Below are positions 9,433 through 18,800 of a DNA stretch of 33,791 bases, in pieces; the first letter of the stretch is position 1, and every line of letters starts with the position of its first letter. The stretch spans positions 1 through 33,791 of the forward strand of contig JAQBQW010000028.1 in the NCBI GenBank assembly GCA_028286805.1, in the 5' to 3' direction. The position numbers and the translations under genes were made by a program. The notes under the pieces were generated by a model, which was given only the letters and a program-made list of their open reading frames with translations, made no database searches and was not told where the DNA came from. The DNA comes from Parcubacteria group bacterium. GTDB lineage: Bacteria > Patescibacteriota > Minisyncoccia > Phycocordibacterales > Zambryskibacteraceae.

Positions 9433-10134
9433 TTAAAGTTCTAGAAAATCGAAAAGGGAACCTTCGGGATCGCCGGATTCAAAGATGGCGGATCCAACAA
9501 TCAATCTTTCTGCTCCGGCTTCGATCAACTCTTCGGCGTGTTCGATGGTCACTCCTCCGTCTATCGCAATAATCGTATCTTCGTGCGTCTTCTTCAGCTC
9601 CCTTATTCTATCAAAAATAACCGGATTAAACGCCTGTCCCTGCGAACCAATTTTATCTATTGCCATGAGCTGAACGAAATCCGCTTCGAGAACGTGCGGT
9701 AATACGTTTTCTATCGGCGTGTCTATGTTGACGGCCAATCCTATTTCTACACTAACCATGGAGGCAGCTGAACCGAATCGCTGTCTCAAACTATTCAATA
9801 CCGTGCTGACCTCATCGTCCGATTCAAAAGATTCGATATGAACGATTATCCTTTCAGCCCCGGCTCGAATCCAATCTTCGGCAATATCTTCTGGGTGTCT
9901 TACCATTAAGTGCGCTTCAAAGCTCAAATCTTCCCAGAAAGGAAAACCTTCGACCTCGTGTGCTATTTTTAGAAATTCAGACGGGTCTCCTGCATACGGC
10001 CATGAGGAACGGTCTGTCAGAGTTTTGTCTTCGACATCAATATGCACCATGGGAATGTGCCCGATTACCATCTCGAGTTTTTCATGAAGGTCTAAAAAGT
10101 CTTCGGGAAGAATCGCCGGGATGATGCTCGTCAT
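9433..10134 (-). CDS. rpe: Ribulose-phosphate 3-epimerase
   Basis: IIPAILPEDFLDL, HIDVEDKTLTD, AHLMVRHPEDIAEDWIRAGAERIIVHIES, AIDGGVTIEHAEELIEAGAERLIVGSAIF. Confidence 0.88.
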   Translation of the reverse strand: MTSIIPAILPEDFLDLHEKLEMVIGHIPMVHIDVEDKTLTDRSSWPYAGDPSEFLKIAHEVEGFPFWEDLSFEAHLMVRHPEDIAEDWIRAGAERIIVHIESFESDDEVSTVLNSLRQRFGSAASMVSVEIGLAVNIDTPIENVLPHVLEADFVQLMAIDKIGSQGQAFNPVIFDRIRELKKTHEDTIIAIDGGVTIEHAEELIEAGAERLIVGSAIFESGDPEGSLFDFLEL

Positions 10135-10574
10135 AGATTGTTTATTTTATTGATTCTTCTGATGTGTCTTTCGTCTCCGGAAAAGGGGGTGTCGAGCCAT
10201 AACTTGATGGCGTGTTTCGCTTCGTTCTCGTTGATGAAGCCGGAACCCAAGGAAAGAACATTCGCATCATTATGCGTGCGGGATAGTTTTATAATACTGA
10301 GTTCTCCTCCATACCAAAGCGCTGCGCGAATTCCCTCCTGCTTGTTTGCAGACATTGCTTCCCCTTGTCCGGATTTTCCCAACACAATTCCTTTGGATTC
10401 GGGATCCGCAGAAACAGCTCTCGCCACCGCAGAAATAAAGTCCGGATAATCGTCTGTTTCGTCATAGACGAATGCACCCATGTCTTCGGCCGTATATCCA
10501 AGTTCGTGCAAGAAGGGGATCAACTTCCCTTTTAATTCGAACCCTGCATGATCAGACCCAATATAGATCTTCAT
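10131..10574 (-). CDS. rpiB: Ribose-5-phosphate isomerase B family protein
   Basis: MKIYIGSDHAGFELKGKLIPFLHELGY...DYPDFISAVARAV...GIVLGKSGQGEAMSANKQEGIRAAL...SRTHNDANVLSLGSGFI. Confidence 0.92.
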   Translation of the reverse strand: MKIYIGSDHAGFELKGKLIPFLHELGYTAEDMGAFVYDETDDYPDFISAVARAVSADPESKGIVLGKSGQGEAMSANKQEGIRAALWYGGELSIIKLSRTHNDANVLSLGSGFINENEAKHAIKLWLDTPFSGDERHIRRINKINNL

Positions 10575-10576
10575 AG

Positions 10577-11611
10577 TTATTGAATTGAAGCCCCAAGTTT
10601 TGACACATGATCCACAAGCGTATAGGTGTACCCCATTTCGTTGTCATACCACGCCATCACCTTAATCAGATTTCCTCCAATGACTTTTGTGAGAGAAAGA
10701 TCTGCAATCGAACCGTATCGTGAACCCAAGATATCGGTTGAAACCAATTCTTCTTCAGTAACCGAGAAAATGCCTTCCCACTTCTTATCTGCTGCAGCTT
10801 TCTTTAATGCGGCATTTACTTCTTCCACGGTCGTATTTCTTTCAGAGATGAATGTTATGTCCACAATAGATCCTGCAATCACCGGAACGCGGATTGAAAG
10901 ACCGTCAAAGAGTCCGGTGAGCTTTGGAAATGCTTTGGTCACGGCAATTGCCGCTCCCGTGGTAGAAGGAACTATGTTTTGCGCAGCAGCTCTTCCCTCT
11001 CTAAATCCTTTTTTAGACGGACCATCAATGAGCGCCTGGGTGGCAGTGTATCCGTGTACCGTATTCAATACTGCTTTTTGAATACCTACAGCCGCATCAA
11101 GGATAGCAATGAGAGGAGAACCTGCGTTTGTGGTACACGATGCATTTGAAGTGATCTGGCATGTAGCCAACTTATCTTCGTTCACTCCCATGAGGATGGT
11201 GGCACCTTCAATACCGGCAATCGGTTCATCTTTCATCGGCGCGGTCACCACAACTCGTTTTGCACCTGCATCGAGATGAACCTTGGCTTTTTCATACGAT
11301 GTAAACAATCCTGTAGATTCAACCACAATATCAATATTCAAATCTTTCCAAGGAAGTTTGGCCGGATCTTTTTCCTGAATAAACTTGATTTCATGCCCGT
11401 CGATAATAAGAGCGCTTTTATCCGCTGAAACTTTCACGTCTAAATCAGATTTGCCGTATACCGTATCGTATTTGAAAAGATAGGCAATATTTTCAATATC
11501 TCCCAAATCATTCATGGCAACAACATCCAATTCTGGATGTTCTTTAGCCAATTTATAAAACGCGCGTCCGATTCTGCCTGCGCCGTTAACGGCTACTCGT
11601 ATTGTTTTCAT
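10577..11611 (-). CDS. gap: Glyceraldehyde-3-phosphate dehydrogenase, type I
   Basis: VAVNGAGRIGRAFYKLA, SNASCTTNAGSPL catalytic Cys motif, VHGYTATQALIDGP, WYDNEMGYTYTLVD. Confidence 0.95.
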   Translation of the reverse strand: MKTIRVAVNGAGRIGRAFYKLAKEHPELDVVAMNDLGDIENIAYLFKYDTVYGKSDLDVKVSADKSALIIDGHEIKFIQEKDPAKLPWKDLNIDIVVESTGLFTSYEKAKVHLDAGAKRVVVTAPMKDEPIAGIEGATILMGVNEDKLATCQITSNASCTTNAGSPLIAILDAAVGIQKAVLNTVHGYTATQALIDGPSKKGFREGRAAAQNIVPSTTGAAIAVTKAFPKLTGLFDGLSIRVPVIAGSIVDITFISERNTTVEEVNAALKKAAADKKWEGIFSVTEEELVSTDILGSRYGSIADLSLTKVIGGNLIKVMAWYDNEMGYTYTLVDHVSKLGASIQ

Positions 11612-11623
11612 AAATCTAGTATA

Positions 11624-12637
11624 TCACGCAACAGTTTCTGTCTTCTCCTCCACTTTCTTGGCTGAAGCGTGTCCATCTACCTCATACGAAGTGTTTTGAG
11701 CCTCAAAGAAGTTCACCAATTCGAATACGTCTGTGGCGGTAGACATCCATTTTGCGGGGTTTGTCGCATTATAGTGCTTTGGCAATCCGAGCTCTTCGAG
11801 TCTTCTGTCTGCCACATACTGCACATATTGGTTCACATAATCCGCATTCAAACCAAGAATACCCTGGGGGAACAAATCCTTGTTGTATGCAGTTTCGAGA
11901 TCCACTCCATCGATAATAATCTGCTGGATTTCATTGGCGAATTCTTCGGTTAACAGTTCTTCGTTTTCTTCGAGAATGGTGTGAACGAGGTTAATGCCGA
12001 ATTTAAGATGGAGGGATTCATCTCGGATAACCCAGTTGATCATCGAACCGAAGTTTCGAAGCTGGTTTCTTTGTCGGAACGAAAGCGCCACCATGAAACC
12101 GGAATAGAACCAGATTCCTTCCATGACGATGTTTGTGGCAACCAAATTTCGGATGAAATCTTTCTTTCCTTCAACGCTTGAGATATCGAGGGTATCTTCG
12201 GTCATTCTCCTCATGTATCTATTGATGTAGTCTTCCTTGGCGGTCATTGAAGGAACATTCAAATGAAGATCGAAAATCTTTTCTTTGTCGAAAGGGAAAG
12301 TTTGAAGAACGTATTCGAAAGCAACGCAGTGGTTTGCTTCTTCCCACATCTGCTTTGCAAGATACAGATGGCATTCCGGGGACTTGAGATACGGGTAGAT
12401 TCCCAAAGCGATCGAACGGTTAACAATGAGTTCTGCAGGATTGAAGAACGCCATCAAAAACTTAACGGCGTGTTTTTCGTCTTCGGTCATATTCGCCCAG
12501 TCATCTAGATCTTCTTTCAGTGTGATTTCGTGCGGAAACCAGGTGTTTCGAACTGCTTGGTTGTACAAATCATATGCCCATTGGTACCTGATGGGGTGTA
12601 GGTTCATATCGTCCGGCGTGGCTTTTCCGATGAGCAT
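11624..12637 (-). CDS. nrdB: Ribonucleoside-diphosphate reductase beta subunit; residues fit tyrosine-less class Ic
   Basis: Ligand motifs PAELIVNRS, WEEANHCVAF, VMEGIWFYSGF, RDESLHLKFG. ORF can extend to TTG at 12664, but ATG at 12637 (MLIGKATPDD) is more likely. Confidence 0.93.
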   Translation of the reverse strand: MLIGKATPDDMNLHPIRYQWAYDLYNQAVRNTWFPHEITLKEDLDDWANMTEDEKHAVKFLMAFFNPAELIVNRSIALGIYPYLKSPECHLYLAKQMWEEANHCVAFEYVLQTFPFDKEKIFDLHLNVPSMTAKEDYINRYMRRMTEDTLDISSVEGKKDFIRNLVATNIVMEGIWFYSGFMVALSFRQRNQLRNFGSMINWVIRDESLHLKFGINLVHTILEENEELLTEEFANEIQQIIIDGVDLETAYNKDLFPQGILGLNADYVNQYVQYVADRRLEELGLPKHYNATNPAKWMSTATDVFELVNFFEAQNTSYEVDGHASAKKVEEKTETVA

Positions 12638-12654
12638 TGGGAATATTAAATTAA

Positions 12655-15267
12655 TTACTGGCAACTAATACATGCGTTTGCATCTGCAGGATCCTCCGGC
12701 ATATGGATGGTATATCCTCCTGAAGGAGCAGGCTTCTGAATCTGCGCGGTCATCTCGATCATTTCAACCGGTTCAACTCGCACTACAATACCAGATTCAA
12801 CGGGGATGGTAATAGGTGCAACTTCTTCAACAATGTGTTCAATTATTGGAACAGGTTCTTCTTTTATCGGTTCAGTTACGGAAGACAATCCCGCTACCGC
12901 TCCGAATCCTTTTCTTCCCATCTTTTGTGCCTTATTCACAGCCACGGTGGACTGTTCGGCGGTGTGACGAGGCTTCATATGGAGATAGTAGGTGGATTTC
13001 AAACCTTTCTTCCAAGCGGTTGAATAGAGGTCCATCATGACGTCCACATCTCGTGAATCGAGATAAATGTTTCGAGACAATGCCTGGTCAGTCCATTTCT
13101 GCGCCCGTGCGGCAACTTCAACATATGCGTACGGAGAAGTAGTAAACGAAGTTTTGTATATATCTTTGATGTGCTGGGGAATCTTGTCTATGTTGGTAAG
13201 GTCTCCTTGGTGCGCAATGATCTGTTCCTTTACTTCATCCCAGATACCTAGGTTGTTGAGATCTTTAACCAAGTTGTGGTTAAGATCAAGATATTTTCCG
13301 GAAAGAGTGTTTCGAGAGAATACCTGAGCAAATCGTCCGTCGATGCCGGGAACGGTTCCTGCAACGAGACCGATGGTTGCATTTGGAGCAACCGCCATAA
13401 GAGTGGCGTTTCTCATTCCCTTCTTCACTTTTTCTCGGAGGATATCCCAATTAAGGCCCTTGTGGTGGGAAACTTTGTCTACAGCAAGAGGGACTCCCCG
13501 TCTGTCTTCGAGTATTTCAAGAGTATCAATTGGAACCTGACCCTTGGACCAGCGTGATCCTTCAAAGTTTTTGTAGCTTCCTCGTTCCTGGGCAAGATTG
13601 GCGCTTTCGTCTATTGCCATGTATGAGACGAATTCAAAGATTCGGTCGGTAAAGTTATAAGCAGCTTCGGATTCATAAGCAATACCAATCTTTTCAAAAA
13701 CGTCTGCAAGTCCCATCACTCCGAGTCCTACTGCTCTGTTCTCTGAATCTGATTTTCTGGCCTCAGCAATAGGAAGAAGGTTGATATCGATCAAGTTATC
13801 GAGCTGGCGAATAGCGGAACGAACGGTTTCTTCGAGTTTCTGCCACTGAATCTCTTTGTTAATGATATGCGCGGCCAAGTTGAGCGATGCGAGGTTGCAT
13901 ACAGCGATATTGTCTTTATCCTGAGGCAAACAAATCTCTGTACACAAATTAGACATGTGAATCGTACCTGTATTGTTGTTCATAGCGCGGAGGTTGATCG
14001 GATCTTTCCACACTTGCCATGGATGAGAGGTTGTCTGCAAAGCAACGAGCATCTGACGATACAATTCTTTGGCTGGAACTTTCTTAAACATATACAATTT
14101 ACCCTCTTCTGCCATTTGGACGTACTCCATATATCTTTTAGAGAATACTTTTCCATACATTTCATTCAAATCCGGAGTTTCTGCAGGATCGAACATGTAC
14201 CAGTCTTCTCCAGTACCAACACGCTTCATAAACTCGTCTGAAATGAATGCTGCTGTATTTGCCGTGCGCATTCTCATGTAATCGTCTCCCGCATTATGTT
14301 TCCATTCGAGGAAATCAGGAAAATCATAGTGCCAGGTTTCCATGTAGAAACAAAGCGCTCCTCTTCGTTTGCCGGCACGCATGATGGCACGTATTGCCGT
14401 ATCCATAATCTTGGCAAAAGGAGTTGGGCCGGATGATACTCCGTTAGTAGATTTGAGCGGAGATCCGGATGCGCGAAGCTTAGTCAAAGAAACTCCCATA
14501 CCTCCCGAACCTTTGGAGAGCATCATGACGTCAGAAACGGATTTAGAAATATGCGCCATGTCATCATGGACTTCCATGAGGAAACAGTTGGCGAGGGCCG
14601 GACGAGTGGTACCCGCACCGAGGTTAACCGAACTGCCTGCGATATATTCCATGCGAGACATCTTGTCGTAGAAACGGATTGCGGCATCAGTTGGATTGGC
14701 TTCGTTGTACGAGAGTCCCATGGCAACGCGCATAAAGAAAATTTGAGGCGTTTCAACGTGATCCTGATTCTTGTTGGTCAACAAATAAAGTTCTGCCACC
14801 GTTGAGATGCCCGTGTACTGAAAAAGACCGTCTCGTTTGAGATCAAGAGCTGCAGCTAACATAGGAAGATCGAACTTTTCTCTCATTCGAACATCTAACC
14901 TGCCCTCGGCGATTCCTTCTTCGATGTATCGATTGAAATATTCTTTATGCTTAATATCCAGAGTATGAGGATCGTTGTCATAAGGCCCGAGAACCTTTTT
15001 GTATATTGTTTTCAAGAAAAGACGGGTGGCAATAGTGTCATATCCGAGGTCATCTTTAATGTTTTGAACGGCGGCAATAATAGTTGCCTGGTCCATCTGT
15101 TCTGTTGAAATGCCATCGTAGACTGTCAATCGAGTATCAGTGGCAACCTGCATCACTTTTGAGATCGGATCGGTAAGACCGAACGCTGCGCGTTCGATCG
15201 ATTTGTTGATCATATCCGCATTAAATTCCTCTTTTGTACCGTCTCTTCGTGTGATGTATGGACTCAT
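12655..15267 (-). CDS. nrdA: Class I ribonucleoside-diphosphate reductase alpha subunit with N-terminal ATP-cone
   Basis: ATP-cone ITRRDGTKEEFNADMINKSIERAAFG; ALANCFLMEVHDD; NLCTEICLP; AVCNLASLNL; APNATIGLVAGTVPGID; radical-relay YY in STYYLHMKPRHTAEQSTV; C-terminal CISCQ. Confidence 0.95.
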   Translation of the reverse strand: MSPYITRRDGTKEEFNADMINKSIERAAFGLTDPISKVMQVATDTRLTVYDGISTEQMDQATIIAAVQNIKDDLGYDTIATRLFLKTIYKKVLGPYDNDPHTLDIKHKEYFNRYIEEGIAEGRLDVRMREKFDLPMLAAALDLKRDGLFQYTGISTVAELYLLTNKNQDHVETPQIFFMRVAMGLSYNEANPTDAAIRFYDKMSRMEYIAGSSVNLGAGTTRPALANCFLMEVHDDMAHISKSVSDVMMLSKGSGGMGVSLTKLRASGSPLKSTNGVSSGPTPFAKIMDTAIRAIMRAGKRRGALCFYMETWHYDFPDFLEWKHNAGDDYMRMRTANTAAFISDEFMKRVGTGEDWYMFDPAETPDLNEMYGKVFSKRYMEYVQMAEEGKLYMFKKVPAKELYRQMLVALQTTSHPWQVWKDPINLRAMNNNTGTIHMSNLCTEICLPQDKDNIAVCNLASLNLAAHIINKEIQWQKLEETVRSAIRQLDNLIDINLLPIAEARKSDSENRAVGLGVMGLADVFEKIGIAYESEAAYNFTDRIFEFVSYMAIDESANLAQERGSYKNFEGSRWSKGQVPIDTLEILEDRRGVPLAVDKVSHHKGLNWDILREKVKKGMRNATLMAVAPNATIGLVAGTVPGIDGRFAQVFSRNTLSGKYLDLNHNLVKDLNNLGIWDEVKEQIIAHQGDLTNIDKIPQHIKDIYKTSFTTSPYAYVEVAARAQKWTDQALSRNIYLDSRDVDVMMDLYSTAWKKGLKSTYYLHMKPRHTAEQSTVAVNKAQKMGRKGFGAVAGLSSVTEPIKEEPVPIIEHIVEEVAPITIPVESGIVVRVEPVEMIEMTAQIQKPAPSGGYTIHMPEDPADANACISCQ

Positions 15268-15312
15268 ATTTTTTGTGCTTATTTCTTCATATTGTACGCA
15301 TTAAATACCTCA

Positions 15313-15332
15313 AAAAGTTGGGGATAACTTTT
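15313..15332. promoter_or_regulatory. Inverted repeat AAAAGTT-GGGGAT-AACTTTT upstream of nrdA, containing a DnaA-box-like TTATCCCCA
   Basis: Perfect 7-bp arms; the minus strand reads GTTATCCCCAAC, one mismatch from TTATCCACA. Confidence 0.4.
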
Positions 15333-15427
15333 CTTTTTGATTCAAAAAATAGAATGGAGAGAGTGTAAAGTCTTATCCGAAAACAGCCCTAAAAATAACA
15401 TCCAAAATCGACCGTGTCCTTTAAAAA

Positions 15428-15880
15428 TTAATGTCCGATAGAAAATTTTGAGCCAATGTTGATTCCATTTTTTAAAGCATATCCTGCGGGTATTTCGAGC
15501 ACGTATTGTGCGTCACTTTTTGGGTAAAAAACCTTCGGATATGTGTCTGGTGAAAGGGAGTTTTCTATACTTACCACTTCCCCATTATTGGCCCAAATGA
15601 TATCAATCGGAAACAGCATATCTTTCATCCAGAATCCTTGTTTTCCCGGAGTGGAAAATACGAACAGCATGCCTGTGCCGGAATCCAAAGAAGATCTTCC
15701 GCCCAAACCCTGCTGACGCAAAGATTCCGTATCGGCAATTTCAGCCAGAACTGAATTCCCTCCGATGTTTACGGTCGTTTGTTTATAGAGCAAGGGAACA
15801 TCAGCCGGCACATCTTTTTTATGGATTAAAACCAAAAAAATAAGAGCGAGAGCAGCTAAGCCCAACAGTAATTTTTTCAT
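15428..15880 (-). CDS. DUF192 family exported protein
   Basis: Signal/TM N-terminus; VLAEIADTESLRQQGLGGRSSLDSGTGMLFVFSTPGKQGFWMKDMLFPIDIIWANNGEVVSIE is characteristic of DUF192. Confidence 0.9.
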   Translation of the reverse strand: MKKLLLGLAALALIFLVLIHKKDVPADVPLLYKQTTVNIGGNSVLAEIADTESLRQQGLGGRSSLDSGTGMLFVFSTPGKQGFWMKDMLFPIDIIWANNGEVVSIENSLSPDTYPKVFYPKSDAQYVLEIPAGYALKNGINIGSKFSIGH

Positions 15881-15898
15881 GAACTAACTATACCTTAC

Positions 15899-18800
15899 TT
15901 AACGAATGTTCGATTGAATGAATGTTTGAGTTTTTGGACCGTAATATCCGACAGGAGGCGTGATACCGTACTTCACCTGGAATTCTGCCAGCGCAGTTTT
16001 GGTCAGAGGACCGAAATAATGCGTAATGCCATTTTTTACAAGCGCACGTGCAGCCGGACCTGCGTTCAATGTTGCAAGTAACTTCTGCAGATCGTAGACA
16101 TCATTTCCTTTTGCTCCTATTTCAAGATCTCTACCCGTTGATACCGGAACAGATGCTAAGACATCCAGCAATGACTGTGGAACCACAATTCCCAAAAGCT
16201 GGGCCTGGAGAATCAAACTTCTATTATTCTGAATCAAAAGAATTTGTTGGGCGGACAGCGATGTGTTCTGTGGCGTTACCGGAGAAGGAGAAGAAGCACT
16301 CGATGATGTTCTTCTCTTACCGCTTATTGATAATGTGAGCGCTCCGTTACCGCCGGCAGTGAAAGGCGGAAGGGTGAAAGTTACTATCTCGTCGCTTAGA
16401 TTGGCGTTGCCCAATTGATCCACACAGCGTATGTAGTATGTATATGTCGTGCTTGCCTGCAAGAAGTTCGCTCCGAAACTATGGCTCGTGCTTCCGGTAA
16501 ATATGAAGAGTCCGCTCATTGAAATATATGGAGTGCCCGCAGATGTGCTGTAACGGCATGTGGCATTCTCGTTCGTGGTTACATGAACGCTCACGCTCGC
16601 CACTCCGGCGGTCAATGTACCTGAAGGAGAGACACCGCTGATAACGGGAGGGGTTGTATCGCCCGCCCCGTTGGAAACGGTGACCGTTACGGCAGTGGAT
16701 GTTGCATAATTTCCCGCTCCGTCTCGAGCAACCGCAACCAGAGAATGGCTTCCATCGGTAGCCGAGGTGGTGTTCCATGTAATTCCATATGCGGATGAAG
16801 TGTCTTCTGTGCCCAAATTGGTTCCGTCGAGTTTAAACTGAACTCCAATTACTGATGTATTGTCTGAAGCAGTTGCGGACACAGCCACCGAAGAACCTGA
16901 CACCGTGGCTCCGTTTGTGGGAGCGGTCATCGATACAGTTGGAGGAGTCACATCTCCCCCGCTGCCAATGGTGAATGAAATAGTGTAGTCGGTCGGATTA
17001 ACAAACGAGTTTATATCCGAACATCGCACATAATACGAATGCGCTCCGACCGAAAGACCGGTCAAACCTTGGCTGTGACTAGTTCCTCCCGTAGACGAGA
17101 ACGTGGAAGCGATCGAAGCGTACGCGGTTCCCGGCACCGTTCCGTATTTACACGTTGCGTTTTCATCCGTTACTACAGTAAGCGTTGCAGAAGTTGTTGT
17201 TGAAATGACGCCTGCGGGACTTCCGCCGGATACTACCGGCGGAGCGAAGTCTCCAGTCAGTACCCCGGCGGTTTTTGCATTCAACGTCGTCATGTTTACT
17301 CCAATATCCGTACCGTCAGAAGCCGTATTGTGTCCTGGACTATTTGAGGCAAGACGGAAGTCTTGTCCGGCAAGGTTGACGAAGTTGACCGAGGAAATAC
17401 TTGCCAGGGCAACGTTTGTAGCGGGATACGAAGCATTGTTTGTAGATTGAATGAGGTTATTTAAGAATGTACCGCTTCCGGTGAATACACCGACTGACTG
17501 AGTACCTTCAGTCAGTCCGGGTGCTTTAACTCCATATGTCGCGCCGGCAATAAGGTTGTCATTTATTCTTGTATTACTATCCGGCATGCCAGCTGGTTCT
17601 ATGGCGAATCCAGAAGTTGTCGCAATAAAGGTATTGTGCTTGAACGTCATGTCGGTTTGACTATCGAAGAGAGTTAGTGCACTTCCCTTGTCTCCAATAT
17701 ACGGAGGAGTGTTGACGTTATATCCGAGGTTGTTTGCAAACAACATTTTCTGCGCAGGGATCATTAAGTTTTCTCCGTCGCCAGAATCAGAAGGGATTTT
17801 CAAAATTGCTCCAACGTTTCTAATGATGTTGTTAGTGAAGGTGATATTTGCAACGATCGTCGTTGTCGCACCTGCTCCCCCGGAATCCTGCTGGTTGTTT
17901 CCCTTGATGTTGACACCCGTTCCATCTTGGTTGGCATTCCAGTTTCCGTCTAGAATGTTTCCGTCGATAAGCATGCGCTGTGCAGTCTTCAACTCGAATA
18001 AGTTTTTAACATTCCACCAAGGCTGTCCGTCTGATCGGGAGAGTGCACAATATGTAGCATCTGTTCTCCATGATGCTGGCTTGTAAAGATAATTGTGTCT
18101 AAACTCGATATCAGAAGGTACCGCTCCAAGGATTGCAGGATCTCCTCCTCCAAAGTTCAAGTTTTCTCCGGATGCTTCAAGGAAGTTGTTCACAATCTTA
18201 TATGGACCGAAGGAATTTAATCCGTTGATTGCCTGAGCATCAAATCCACAGGTCTTAAAGTTTGATATGTACGAATCAACGACGGTTGTGGTGGCGCTGT
18301 TCATTGAAATTCCTCGACGATCCGAATCCGCATCATTGCCGTGAATATACATGCGGTCAAAAATCAAATCGTGTGGAAGATCCCCAAGAATACCGCTCGG
18401 ATTGCCGAATATATCTCGCGAACCTCCCGTATCAATCAGCTGGCCGTTGTAATTAAATTCATCAGCAACAAATCCGGTTGAAACCGCGGATGCCACTTCA
18501 ATTCCAATCATGCGAATATTATGTGTTTGAGCAACAGTTTGAATTGCGGGACCCGTATCGGTGGTAATAATTTTTGCCATGTGTGACGCAGAAGTTGAAC
18601 TGACGCGATTTCCTTCTGTTTCGAGTCCCGCCATATCAGAGGTTCGAATAGTGAGCCAGCCTGAGCCTGTGGTGATTTTTGGCAAGACAAACGGACCGCT
18701 GTATGTTTGTCCTGCGGTTAAGATAATTTCATCTCCGAGAGATGCTCGCGGAAGAATGTAGTAGAGAGCGGCGGTTGTAGTTGCATTCCACGTCACTCCT

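Noticed and set aside
12638-12664. Extended NrdB N-terminus from TTG (MPVINLIFP)
   Set aside because: TTG lies inside the nrdA stop region; ATG at 12637 gives a more normal N-terminus. Not fully excluded.
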